Of a stretch of DNA of 64,000 nt, positions 16,332-25,538 are shown piece after piece (the stretch's first letter is position 1; every line of letters starts with the position of its first letter). The stretch lies in the NCBI RefSeq assembly GCF_013363975.1, contig NZ_JABWGN010000009.1:1-64000 (forward strand), read 5' to 3'. Origin of the DNA: Nonomuraea montanisoli. GTDB lineage: Bacteria > Actinomycetota > Actinomycetes > Streptosporangiales > Streptosporangiaceae. The translations under genes were made by a program, and so were the position numbers. The notes under the pieces were generated by a model, which worked only from the letters and a program-made list of their open reading frames with translations, was not told where the DNA came from and ran no database searches.

Positions 16332-17876
16332 TCAGCCGGGAAGCGTGCCGGTCAGCGCGGCCACCGTGGCGGCGACCTCGCCGGGAAGGGCCGACAGCCG
16401 GTGCAGCGGCGCCTCCAGCGGCGTCAGGCCCTCGGCCCACGGGGCGGCCTGCCGGATCAGGGCGCGGGCCTCGTTCTTGGTGAGCGTCGTGTCCTGCTCC
16501 CTGGCCAGGGCGATGAGCGCCTCGCGCCAGGTGTTGGCCAGCCGTCCGTGGGCGTTGTCGAGGACGCGCCGCAGCACCGCCCGCGCCGCGTCCTCCGGCT
16601 GCGGCCGCCGCGCGGCCTCCACGGTCTCGCCCGCGACCGTCGTCGCGTACACCTCGGACAGGAAGCCGGGCAGCGGGCCGGGCGGCGCGGCGAGGACGGC
16701 CCGCACGTGCTCGGCCCGGGTGGCCAGGAGCAGGCGCGGCAGCGCCGCCTCCAGGCCGGGCGGCACCGCGACGGCCACCCGGCGGACGGCCGCGGCGTAC
16801 GGCTTGGCCAGCCACGTGGTGAGCTTGACCCGCGGCTGCGGCAGCTCCTTGGGCCAGTCGCCCACCAGCAGGTCGGCCCCCTCCGCGGCCCCCGCCGGAA
16901 CCGGGGAGGCAGCGGCCGACTCGACCGACTGCGGGCCCTGCGTGTAGATGGCGGTCGCGAGCCGCTCGACGCGGGCGGCCACCGCGGGCCGCGTGCGGGA
17001 GGTGGGCCGCAGCACGTACAGGTCGGCGGCCGAGCCGATGGCCTCCGCGCCGTCGTAGCGGTTGAAATCGGGGTAGATCGCCTCGTTGACCAGGTTGAGC
17101 TCGGCCAGCGCCCCCTGCACCTTCAGCGCCAGCGCGGGCGTGCGCTCGCTCGCCCCGTACGCCAGCAGCACCCGCCCGTCGGGCTTGAGCCCCTCCAGGG
17201 CGCGCGCCACGAACAGCCCGATCCCCTCCGGCGTGTACGGCGGGTCGGTCAGGGCCAGGTCGTGGTCCAGCGCGGACGGCGGCAGGCCGAGCCGCAGGTC
17301 GGCCCAGCGGGTGCGCACCCCGAGGCCCTGGGTGTCGATGTGGCGCAGGATGCGCTCGTCGATGTCGACGACCGTGACGTCCGTCTCGGGGTGGACGAGC
17401 TTGACGGCCAGCGAGGTCAGGTCGTGGTCGCCCACGCACAGCAGGCGCGCCCCGGGCAGCCAGAACCGGGCGCCGAGCAGCAGCGCCCGGCGCAGCACGG
17501 TCTCGGGCGTGGCCGCGACGTGGTCGAGCGCCTGGCGCGAGCGCGGCCCGGAGGCGACGAACCCGGCCAGCCGCTCCAGCGCGTGCTCGTAGTGGGGCAG
17601 CAGGTGGGCGACCGGGTCGGCGGGCGGCGGCGCCATGGCCAGCAGGTCCTGGTAGGCGGGGGAGTCGGCGGGCGGCACCCGGAACCGGTCGCCGGAGCGC
17701 TCCAGCCGCACCTCGCGCAGCAGCGCCTCGACCGTGCGCCGGGAGGTGGCGCTGTCGCGCACCAGGTCGGCCAGGGTCCACCACTGGCCGTCGCACAGGA
17801 GGGTGAGGGCGTGCCTGAGCCGCCTGCTGTCCACCCCGGCCTCGCTGAGCAGTCGCTCCAGCCCGTCACGGTCCAT
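16332..17876 (-). CDS. Branched-polyamine synthase-like protein (BpsA/DUF43 methyltransferase-fold) with long C-terminal extension
   Basis: A 514-residue protein. Residues 1-70 look like a winged-helix domain. A Rossmann methyltransferase-like core follows, with CVGDHDLTSLAVKLVHPETD, VVDIDERIL and then LTDPPYTPEGIGLF. The GDxDLTS and DPPYT motifs are those of N4-bis(aminopropyl)spermidine synthase (BpsA), which transfers aminopropyl groups from decarboxylated SAM. The core ends near residue 310; the remaining ~200 residues, partly Ala/Pro-rich with a helical end, are not part of known BpsA. ATG 17876 follows AAGG; the frame extends to 17918. It is divergent from gltB. The polyamine role is inferred from motifs. 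Confidence 0.65.
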   Translation of the reverse strand: MDRDGLERLLSEAGVDSRRLRHALTLLCDGQWWTLADLVRDSATSRRTVEALLREVRLERSGDRFRVPPADSPAYQDLLAMAPPPADPVAHLLPHYEHALERLAGFVASGPRSRQALDHVAATPETVLRRALLLGARFWLPGARLLCVGDHDLTSLAVKLVHPETDVTVVDIDERILRHIDTQGLGVRTRWADLRLGLPPSALDHDLALTDPPYTPEGIGLFVARALEGLKPDGRVLLAYGASERTPALALKVQGALAELNLVNEAIYPDFNRYDGAEAIGSAADLYVLRPTSRTRPAVAARVERLATAIYTQGPQSVESAAASPVPAGAAEGADLLVGDWPKELPQPRVKLTTWLAKPYAAAVRRVAVAVPPGLEAALPRLLLATRAEHVRAVLAAPPGPLPGFLSEVYATTVAGETVEAARRPQPEDAARAVLRRVLDNAHGRLANTWREALIALAREQDTTLTKNEARALIRQAAPWAEGLTPLEAPLHRLSALPGEVAATVAALTGTLPG

Positions 17877-18098
17877 GACTGCAACCTTATCGGCCCGCGT
17901 GCATGGGAATTCGGCCATGGTTTACGGTGTTGCGTCAGTGGAAATGCCCAGCTCCAGATAGGGGCAATGTTCGCAATGCGGACAGAGCGGGCACCATGTG
18001 AGATGGGTGCGGTAACCTCTACGCACAACGCAGCAGGGCCAACGTCGTCCCCGCCTGTTGAGCAGTTTCGAACAGACGATGACGACGGGAGGGATTCA

Positions 18099-21000
18099 AT
18101 GCCTGCTGCCCGCCTCGGGTTCCCCGAGCCCCAGGGCCTCTACCACCCCGCCAACGAGCATGACGCCTGCGGTGTGGCCATGGTGGCCGACGTCGCCGGC
18201 CGCCGTGGGCACGGGATCGTGGTGAAGGCGCTGACGGCCCTGCTCAATCTCGACCACCGGGGGGCCAAGGGTAGCGAGCCGGACACCGGCGACGGAGCCG
18301 GCATCCTCACGCAGATCCCCGACGCCTTCCTGCGCGCGAACGTGCCCTTCGAGCTGCCCGAGGCCGGGCGCTACGCCGCCGGCACGGCGTTCCTGCCGGC
18401 CGGCGAGGAGGAGCGCGCCGCCGCCGTGCGGCTGATCGAGGAGATCGCGGCCGAGGAGCGCCTGACCGTGCTCGGCTGGCGCGAGGTGCCGGTCGACCGG
18501 GCCCTGCCGGGCCCCAGCGCGCGGGCGGTCATGCCGCACTTCGCGCAGCTCTTCGTCGCCGGCCCCGCCGGCGAGTCGGGCGTCGAGCTCGACCGGCTGG
18601 CCTTCTGCCTGCGCAAGCGCGCCGAGCACGAGGCCCGCGTCTACTTCCCCTCGCTGAGCGCCCGGACGATCGTCTACAAGGGCATGCTCACCCCGGAGCA
18701 GGTCGAGCCGTTCTTCCCCGACCTGAGCGACGAGCGGTACGACACGGCCATCGCGCTGGTCCACTCCCGCTTCTCCACCAACACCTTCCCGAGCTGGCCG
18801 CTGGCCCACCCGTACCGCTACATCGCCCACAACGGCGAGATCAACACGGTCAAGGGCAACCGCAACTGGATGCGCGCCCGCGAGGCGATGCTGGCCTCCG
18901 CCCACATCCCGGGCGACATCTCGCGGCTCTTCCCGATCTGCGACCCGGACGGCAGCGACACCGCCAGCTTCGACGAGGCCCTGGAGCTGCTGCACATCGG
19001 CGGCCGGAGCCTGCCGCACGCGGTGCTCATGATGATCCCCGAGGCGTGGGAGAACCACACCGAGATGGATCCGGCCCGCCGGTCCTTCTACGAGTTCCAC
19101 TCCTCGATGATGGAGGCGTGGGACGGCCCCGCCTCGATCACCTTCACCGACGGCACGCTGGCCGGCGCCGTCCTCGACCGCAACGGCCTGCGCCCCGGCC
19201 GCTTCTGGGTGACCGCCGACGGCCTCGTCGTGCTGGCCTCCGAGGCGGGCGTGCTCGACTTCGCCCCCGGCGACGTGGTCCGCAAGGGCCGCCTGCAGCC
19301 CGGCCGGATGTTCCTCATCGACACCGCCCGCGGCAAGATCATCGAGGACGACGAGATCAAGGCCGAGCTCGCCGCCGAGCTGCCGTACGAGGACTGGCTG
19401 CACGCCGGCCTGGTCCGCTTCGAGGAGCTGCCCGCCCGCCAGCGGGAGATCCCCACCCACGAGGCGCTGATCAAGCGCCAGCAGACCTTCGGCTACACCG
19501 AGGAGGAGCTGCGGATCATCCTGAGCCCGATGGCCAGGACCGGCGCCGAGCCGATCGGATCGATGGGCACCGACACGCCCGTCGCCGTGCTCAGCGAGAA
19601 GCCGCGGCTGCTGTTCGACTACTTCACGCAGCTCTTCGCGCAGGTCACCAACCCGCCGCTGGACGCCATCCGTGAGGAGCTGGTCACCTCGCTGGCCAGC
19701 GTGCTCGGCCCCGAGGGCAACCTGCTCGACCCCGGCCCCACCTCCTGCCGCCAGCTCGTCCTGCCGTACCCGGTGATCGACAACGACGAGCTCGCAAAGA
19801 TCATCCACATCAACGACGAGGGCGACCTGCCCGGCTTCCACCCGCACGTCGTCTCGGGCCTCTACCAGGTCTCGGGCGGCGGCGAGGCGCTGCTCCACCG
19901 CCTGGAGGAGATCCGCGCCGAGGTGTCCGCGGCGATCGCGGAGGGCGCGCGGATCATCGTGCTGTCCGACCGCGGCTCCTCCGCCGAGCTCGCCCCGATC
20001 CCGTCGCTGCTGCTGACCGGCGCGGTCCACCACCACCTGATCCAGGAGAAGACCCGCACCAAGATCGGCCTGGTCATCGAGACCGGCGAGGCCCGCGAGT
20101 GCCACCACATGGCGCTGCTCATCGGCTACGGCGCCGGCGCGGTCAACCCGTACCTCGCGATCGAGACCGTCGAGGACCTCGTCGAGACCGGCGTGCTGGC
20201 GGGCGACCGGCGCAAGGCCGTCCGCAACCTGATCAAGGCGTACGGCAAGGGCGTCATCAAGGTCATGTCCAAGATGGGCGTGTCGACCGTGGCCTCCTAC
20301 ACCGGCGCGCAGATCTTCGAGGCGCTCGGCCTGAGCCAGGAGGTCATCGACTCCTGCTTCACCGGCACCACCTCCCGGCTCGGCGGCGTCGGCTTCGACG
20401 TGCTGGCCCGCGAGGTCGCCGAGCGGCACCGCCACGCCTACCCGCGCGTGCCCAACGCGCACCGCAGCCTCCAGATCGGCGGCGAGTACCAGTGGCGGCG
20501 CGAGGGCGAGCCGCACCTGTTCAACCCCGAGACCGTCTTCAAGCTCCAGCACGCCACCAGGACCCGCCGCTACGAGATCTTCAAGGAGTACACCGACCTG
20601 GTGGACTCCCAGTCCGAGCGGCTCATGACCCTGCGCGGCCTGTTCAAGCTGAAGTCGGACCGGACGCCGATCCCCATCGAGGAGGTCGAGCCGGTCTCCG
20701 AGATCGTCAAGCGGTTCTCCACCGGCGCGATGTCGTACGGCTCGATCTCGCGCGAGGCGCACGAGACGCTCGCCATCGCGATGAACCGCCTGGGCGGCAA
20801 GTCCAACACCGGCGAGGGCGGCGAGGACCCCGAGCGCCTGTACGACCCCGAGCGCAGGTCGGCCATCAAGCAGGTGGCCTCCGGCCGCTTCGGCGTCACC
20901 AGCGAGTACCTCGTCAACGCCGCCGACCTGCAGATCAAGATGGCCCAGGGCGCCAAGCCCGGCGAGGGCGGCCAGCTTCCCGGCCACAAGGTCTACCCGT

Positions 21001-22607
21001 GGGTGGCCAAGACCCGGCACTCCACGCCCGGCGTCGGCCTCATCTCGCCGCCGCCGCACCACGACATCTACTCGATCGAGGACCTCGCCCAGCTCATCCA
21101 CGACCTGAAGAACTCCAACCCCGAGGCGCGCGTGCACGTCAAGCTCGTCGCCGAGGTCGGGGTCGGCACGGTCGCGGCGGGCGTGTCCAAGGCGCACGCC
21201 GACGTCGTGCTCATCTCCGGCCACGACGGCGGCACCGGCGCCTCCCCGCTGACCTCGCTCAAGCACGCGGGCGCCCCCTGGGAGCTCGGCCTGGCCGAGA
21301 CCCAGCAGACGCTGCTGCTCAACGGGCTGCGCGACCGCATCGTCGTGCAGGTCGACGGCCAGCTCAAGACCGGCCGCGACGTCGTCATCGCCGCCCTGCT
21401 CGGCGCCGAGGAGTACGGCTTCGCCACCGCTCCGCTCGTCGTGTCCGGCTGCGTGATGATGCGGGTCTGCCACCTCGACACCTGCCCGGTGGGCGTCGCC
21501 ACGCAGAACCCCGAGCTGCGCAAGCGCTTCAGCGGCAAGCCCGAGTTCGTGGTGAACTTCTTCGAGTTCATCGCCGAGGAGATCCGCGAGTACCTCGCCC
21601 AGCTCGGCTTCCGCTCGCTGGAGGAGGCCATCGGCCACGTCGAGCTGCTCGACGTGGCGGCGGCCGAGAACCACTGGAAGGCCAACGGCCTGGACCTGTC
21701 GCCGATCCTGCACCGGCCCGAGCTGCCCGAGGGCACCCCGCTGCGCCGCACGGTCGAGCAGGACCACGGGCTGCGGCACGCCCTCGACAACACGCTCATC
21801 CAGCTCGCCGAGGGCGCGCTGGAGCACGGCACCCCGGTCACGCTGGAGCTGCCCATCCGCAACGTCAACCGCACGGTCGGCACCATGCTCGGCCACCAGG
21901 TGACCAAGCGGTACGGCGGAGCCGGCCTGCCCGACAACACGATCGACATCTCGTTCACCGGCTCGGCCGGCAACTCGCTCGGCGCCTTCCTGCCCCGCGG
22001 CGTCACGCTGCGGCTGGCCGGCGACGCCAACGACTACCTCGGCAAGGGCCTGTCCGGCGGCCGCCTCACGGTCCGCCCGCACGACGAGGCGCCGCTCGAC
22101 GGCCACATCATCGCCGGCAACGTCGCCCTGTACGGCGCGACCTCCGGCGAGGTGTTCGTCCGCGGCGTCGTCGGCGAGCGGTTCTGCGTGCGCAACTCCG
22201 GCGCCACCGCGGTCGTCGAGGGCGTCGGCGACCACGGCTGCGAGTACATGACCGGCGGCCGGGTCGTCGTCCTCGGGCCCACCGGCCGCAACTTCGCGGC
22301 CGGCATGTCCGGCGGCGTCGCCTACCTGCTCGACCTCCGGCCCGAGCGGGTCAACCGCGAGATGGTGGCCATCGAGCAGCTCACCGAGGAGGACGCCGAG
22401 TTCCTGCGCGAGACGGTCGAGAAGCACTTCGCCGAGACCGGCTCGCCGGCGGCCAAGGAGCTGCTCGCCGACTGGCAGTCCGCGCTCGGCCGGTTCGGCA
22501 AGGTCATGCCGACCGACTACAAGAGGGTCCTGCGCGCGGCCGAGGCCGCCCGCATCGAGGGCCGCGACGTCGACGAGGCGGTCATGTCCGCTGCGATCAA
22601 GGGTTAA
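18099..22607 (+). CDS. gltB: Glutamate synthase (NADPH) large subunit
   Basis: A 1502-residue GOGAT alpha subunit. The class II glutaminase nucleophile is Cys24 in NEHDACGVAMV, exposed by propeptide removal. The FMN-binding synthase domain and a 3Fe-4S motif C-VMMRV-C-HLDT-C near residue 1117 follow, then the C-terminal beta-helix domain (GGAGLPDNTIDIS onward). With GltD it makes two glutamates from glutamine and 2-oxoglutarate using NADPH. ATG 18099 follows GGGAGGG; the frame is open far upstream but is noncoding there. The 223-bp divergent gap to the BpsA-like gene must hold its promoter. gltD follows after 14 bp. Confidence 0.97.
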   Translation: MPAARLGFPEPQGLYHPANEHDACGVAMVADVAGRRGHGIVVKALTALLNLDHRGAKGSEPDTGDGAGILTQIPDAFLRANVPFELPEAGRYAAGTAFLPAGEEERAAAVRLIEEIAAEERLTVLGWREVPVDRALPGPSARAVMPHFAQLFVAGPAGESGVELDRLAFCLRKRAEHEARVYFPSLSARTIVYKGMLTPEQVEPFFPDLSDERYDTAIALVHSRFSTNTFPSWPLAHPYRYIAHNGEINTVKGNRNWMRAREAMLASAHIPGDISRLFPICDPDGSDTASFDEALELLHIGGRSLPHAVLMMIPEAWENHTEMDPARRSFYEFHSSMMEAWDGPASITFTDGTLAGAVLDRNGLRPGRFWVTADGLVVLASEAGVLDFAPGDVVRKGRLQPGRMFLIDTARGKIIEDDEIKAELAAELPYEDWLHAGLVRFEELPARQREIPTHEALIKRQQTFGYTEEELRIILSPMARTGAEPIGSMGTDTPVAVLSEKPRLLFDYFTQLFAQVTNPPLDAIREELVTSLASVLGPEGNLLDPGPTSCRQLVLPYPVIDNDELAKIIHINDEGDLPGFHPHVVSGLYQVSGGGEALLHRLEEIRAEVSAAIAEGARIIVLSDRGSSAELAPIPSLLLTGAVHHHLIQEKTRTKIGLVIETGEARECHHMALLIGYGAGAVNPYLAIETVEDLVETGVLAGDRRKAVRNLIKAYGKGVIKVMSKMGVSTVASYTGAQIFEALGLSQEVIDSCFTGTTSRLGGVGFDVLAREVAERHRHAYPRVPNAHRSLQIGGEYQWRREGEPHLFNPETVFKLQHATRTRRYEIFKEYTDLVDSQSERLMTLRGLFKLKSDRTPIPIEEVEPVSEIVKRFSTGAMSYGSISREAHETLAIAMNRLGGKSNTGEGGEDPERLYDPERRSAIKQVASGRFGVTSEYLVNAADLQIKMAQGAKPGEGGQLPGHKVYPWVAKTRHSTPGVGLISPPPHHDIYSIEDLAQLIHDLKNSNPEARVHVKLVAEVGVGTVAAGVSKAHADVVLISGHDGGTGASPLTSLKHAGAPWELGLAETQQTLLLNGLRDRIVVQVDGQLKTGRDVVIAALLGAEEYGFATAPLVVSGCVMMRVCHLDTCPVGVATQNPELRKRFSGKPEFVVNFFEFIAEEIREYLAQLGFRSLEEAIGHVELLDVAAAENHWKANGLDLSPILHRPELPEGTPLRRTVEQDHGLRHALDNTLIQLAEGALEHGTPVTLELPIRNVNRTVGTMLGHQVTKRYGGAGLPDNTIDISFTGSAGNSLGAFLPRGVTLRLAGDANDYLGKGLSGGRLTVRPHDEAPLDGHIIAGNVALYGATSGEVFVRGVVGERFCVRNSGATAVVEGVGDHGCEYMTGGRVVVLGPTGRNFAAGMSGGVAYLLDLRPERVNREMVAIEQLTEEDAEFLRETVEKHFAETGSPAAKELLADWQSALGRFGKVMPTDYKRVLRAAEAARIEGRDVDEAVMSAAIKG

Positions 22608-22621
22608 GGGAGGCGTAACCG

Positions 22622-24100
22622 ATGGCCGACCCCAAGGGGTTTCTCACGTACGACCGCGAGCTGCCGGCGCGCCGCCCCGTGGACGTCCGCATCAGCGACT
22701 GGCAGGAGGTCTACCAGGACTTCCCGCAGGAGAAGCTGACGAAGCAGGCGGCCCGCTGCATGGACTGCGGCATCCCGTTCTGCCACAACGGCTGCCCGCT
22801 CGGCAACCTCATCCCCGAGTGGAACGACCTCGTCTACCGCACCGACTGGCGCGAGGCGATCGAGCGGCTGCACGCCACCAACAACTTCCCGGAGTTCACC
22901 GGTCGGCTCTGCCCCGCCCCGTGCGAGGCGGCGTGCGTGCTCGGCATCAACTCCGACCCGGTGGCGATCAAGCGGGTCGAGGTCGAGATCATCGACCGGG
23001 CGTTCGCCGAGGGCTGGGTGACGCCGCAGCCGCCGGCCCGCAGGACCGGCAAGCGCGTCGCCGTGGTCGGCTCCGGCCCCGCCGGGCTGGCCGCCGCCCA
23101 GCAGCTCACCCGCGCCGGGCATGACGTGGTGGTCTTCGAGCGGGCCGACCGCATCGGCGGCCTGCTGCGCTACGGCATCCCCGAGTTCAAGATGGAGAAG
23201 CGGCACATCGACCGCCGCCTCGCCCAGATGCGGGCCGAGGGCACCGAGTTCCGCACCGGCGTCAACGTCGGCGTGGACGTCACGGCCGCCCAGCTCCGCG
23301 AGCAGTTCGACGCGGTCGTGCTGTCGGGCGGCGCCACCCAGTGGCGCGACCTGCCCGTCACCGGCCGCGAGCTGAACGGCGTCCACCAGGCGATGGAGTA
23401 CCTGCCGCTGTCCAACAAGGTGCAGGAGGGCGACCTCGCCGAGCCGCCCATCACGGCCGAGGGCAAGCACGTCGTCGTCATCGGCGGCGGCGACACCGGC
23501 GCCGACTGCATCGGCACCGCCATCCGCCAGGGCGCGCTCTCGGTCACCCAGCTGGAGATCATGCCGAGGCCGCCGGCGTCGCGGCCGGGCAGCCAGCCGT
23601 GGCCGACGTTCCCCATCCTGTTCAAGATGGAGAGCGCGCACGAGGAGCTGGAGGACGGCGCCGGCGACCGCGTCTACGCCGTCTCCACCACCGAGTTCGT
23701 CGGCGACGAGGCGGGCAACGTCCGCGCGCTGCGCCTGGTCGAGGTCGAGGGCCCCCAGAACGGCTTCAGGCCCGTCCCCGGCACCGAGCGGGAGATCCCC
23801 GCCGAGCTGGTCACCCTCTCCATGGGCTTCGTCGGCCCGGAGAAGGGCTCCCTGCTGGAGGACCTGTCCGAGGTCGCGGGCGACGGTTTCTACGACGCCC
23901 GGGGCAACGTCGCGCGCGACAAGACGTACATGTCGAAGGTGGACGGCGTCTTCGTGGCGGGCGACATGGGCCGCGGTCAGTCGCTCATCGTCTGGGCCAT
24001 CGCCGAGGGCCGGGCCGCCGCCTCCGGCGTCGACCGGTACCTGACGGGCGAGACGGCGCTGCCGTACCCGATCCTGCCGACGGCGCGCCCGCTCGTCTGA
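22622..24100 (+). CDS. gltD: Glutamate synthase (NADPH) small subunit
   Basis: A 492-residue GOGAT beta subunit. The N-terminal Cys clusters CMDCGIPFCHNGC (about residues 47-59) and CPAPCEAAC (about 98-106) bind 4Fe-4S centres. The FAD motif VVGSGPAGLAAAQQL is near residue 148 and the NADPH motif VVIGGGDTGADCIG near residue 284. It passes electrons from NADPH through FAD and FeS to GltB. It is co-transcribed with gltB, with AGGAGG-like bases in the 14-bp spacer. A strong hairpin terminator follows. Confidence 0.97.
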   Translation: MADPKGFLTYDRELPARRPVDVRISDWQEVYQDFPQEKLTKQAARCMDCGIPFCHNGCPLGNLIPEWNDLVYRTDWREAIERLHATNNFPEFTGRLCPAPCEAACVLGINSDPVAIKRVEVEIIDRAFAEGWVTPQPPARRTGKRVAVVGSGPAGLAAAQQLTRAGHDVVVFERADRIGGLLRYGIPEFKMEKRHIDRRLAQMRAEGTEFRTGVNVGVDVTAAQLREQFDAVVLSGGATQWRDLPVTGRELNGVHQAMEYLPLSNKVQEGDLAEPPITAEGKHVVVIGGGDTGADCIGTAIRQGALSVTQLEIMPRPPASRPGSQPWPTFPILFKMESAHEELEDGAGDRVYAVSTTEFVGDEAGNVRALRLVEVEGPQNGFRPVPGTEREIPAELVTLSMGFVGPEKGSLLEDLSEVAGDGFYDARGNVARDKTYMSKVDGVFVAGDMGRGQSLIVWAIAEGRAAASGVDRYLTGETALPYPILPTARPLV

Positions 24101-24117
24101 CGCGCCGCCCCGAACGA

Positions 24118-24155
24118 GAAGCGCCCGCCCGGAACCCGTTCCGGGCGGGCGCTTC
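24118..24155 (+). terminator. Hairpin terminator after gltBD
   Basis: A 17-bp perfect stem (24118-24134 with 24139-24155) around a 4-base loop. No T-run follows, which is usual in high-GC actinobacteria. It also lies at the end of the convergent GH16 gene and can act both ways. Confidence 0.85.
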
Positions 24156-24173
24156 CGGCTTGTCCTGCTCTCG

Positions 24174-25364
24174 TCAGGCCAGCGGCTTCTGGTAGACCCG
24201 TACGTGGTCCACCACGAGCTTGGCCGGGAACACCGTGTTCGCGTCCGGGTCGCCGACCCAGTCGCCGGCGCCGCCCACGGCCAGGTTGAGGATCAGCGTG
24301 TGCGCGTGGCGGAAGGACTGCCCCCACGTGGCGCCGGCCTCGGCGGCCGTCAGCGTGCGGGTGACCACGCCGTCCACCGACCACTTGATGGAGCCGTTCG
24401 CGCCCGCGTCCCAGTCCACGGCGTAGGTGTGCCAGCCGTCGATGGTCTGCCCGGCGGGCAGCGGGGTGCTGTCGCCCCACTGCCTGTACGGGTCGCCGCC
24501 GTGGACGTGCTGCTCGACCAGCGCGGGCTCGTGGCCGCGGGTCTCGACGACGTCGATCTCGCCGCTGAGCGGCCACTCGACCGTGGCGTTGTTCCCGCCG
24601 ACCGTCCAGAACGCGGGCCACAGGCCCTTGCCCACCGGCGCCCGCATCCGCACCTCGAAGTGGCCGCCCGTCTGCGACCAGGCGGGCAGGCCCTCGTTGT
24701 TCTCCCAGTCGAGCATGGTCAGGCGGGCCGCGGCGTACCGGCACGCCTTGTCGCCGCACCTGGCGCCCGGCGTGACGGCGGTGTCGGCGGTGAGCACGAG
24801 GTGGCCCTGCCCGTCGAGCTTGGCGTGGTCCATCCTGTACTCGGCGATGCTGCCGGTGCAGGCCGCCTGCCAGCAGGGATCGTTGAACCACACCGGCTTG
24901 CTCAAACCGGTGTTGGGGCCGCCGCCCTGGGCGCCGTCGAAGGTCTGCTCGAACGTCACCGGGTTGGGCGCCACGGTGAACGACCTGGCCGGCGTCAGGT
25001 TCGTCCACACGCCGCCGGCCAGGTAGGCGACCCGGTAGGTGTAGGTGCCCGCCGGGTAGGCCCGGGGCTCGGTCGTGAACGTCTTCGCGGTGGTGGTGAG
25101 GGTGGTCGCGATCGCGCCGGGAAAGTCGACGATCTCGCCCGCGGCGTCGCGTACGGCGACGGTGAGCGCCTCGACGGCCAGCGGCTGCGAGGCGCGGACC
25201 TTGGCGGTGGCGGTGAAGGGGCGGTGCTCCACGGGGGAGGCGAGGCTCACGGTCAGGGCGTCGACGGTGACCGTCACGGCCGCCGCCGACGCGGGCGCGG
25301 CCGGGGCGACGGCGGTCGTGCCCAGCAGGGCCGCCGCCACCAGTCCGCGTAGGAGAGCGCGCAT
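24174..25364 (-). CDS. Secreted GH16 endo-beta-glucanase
   Basis: A 396-residue secreted enzyme. A Sec signal peptide covers about residues 1-28 (MRALLRGLVAAALLG to ASA). Residues ~30-125 form an Ig-like beta domain, and the GH16 jelly roll follows. Its catalytic motif GEIDVVETRG is present (ExDxxE), as in laminarinases and other beta-1,3/1,4-glucanases. ATG 25364 follows GGAAGG and starts the signal peptide; an upstream ATG at 25406 is less likely. It is convergent with gltBD. Likely breaks down fungal or plant beta-glucan outside the cell; the linkage is not determined. Confidence 0.88.
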   Translation of the reverse strand: MRALLRGLVAAALLGTTAVAPAAPASAAAVTVTVDALTVSLASPVEHRPFTATAKVRASQPLAVEALTVAVRDAAGEIVDFPGAIATTLTTTAKTFTTEPRAYPAGTYTYRVAYLAGGVWTNLTPARSFTVAPNPVTFEQTFDGAQGGGPNTGLSKPVWFNDPCWQAACTGSIAEYRMDHAKLDGQGHLVLTADTAVTPGARCGDKACRYAAARLTMLDWENNEGLPAWSQTGGHFEVRMRAPVGKGLWPAFWTVGGNNATVEWPLSGEIDVVETRGHEPALVEQHVHGGDPYRQWGDSTPLPAGQTIDGWHTYAVDWDAGANGSIKWSVDGVVTRTLTAAEAGATWGQSFRHAHTLILNLAVGGAGDWVGDPDANTVFPAKLVVDHVRVYQKPLA

Positions 25365-25538
25365 GTACTGCCTTCCGGAGGGGGAGGTTCGCGATCTTTC
25401 TCCCATCCTCTGATCATCTCCGTCAACGCGTTCCCGGATTTTCGGTCACGGCCGTTACGGTGGGTGCCGCCGGGACTTGTCAACCTATCGCTTGGTTGGT
25501 TGAGTGGTGACGCACAGCCTCCGGCGAAAGGACGAGCG

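Noticed and set aside
16278..18098. A 607-codon extension upstream of gltB in the same frame
   Set aside because: It lies antisense to the BpsA-like gene, and gltB has a strong RBS and its catalytic Cys at position 24 from ATG 18099.
17919..18098. A possible riboswitch upstream of gltB
   Set aside because: No recognisable conserved core or strong nested stem was seen in the region.
18096..22427. A 1443-codon open frame on the minus strand opposite gltB
   Set aside because: It mirrors gltB exactly and has the Leu/Gly/Asp/Arg-rich composition of a high-GC antisense frame; gltB is certain.
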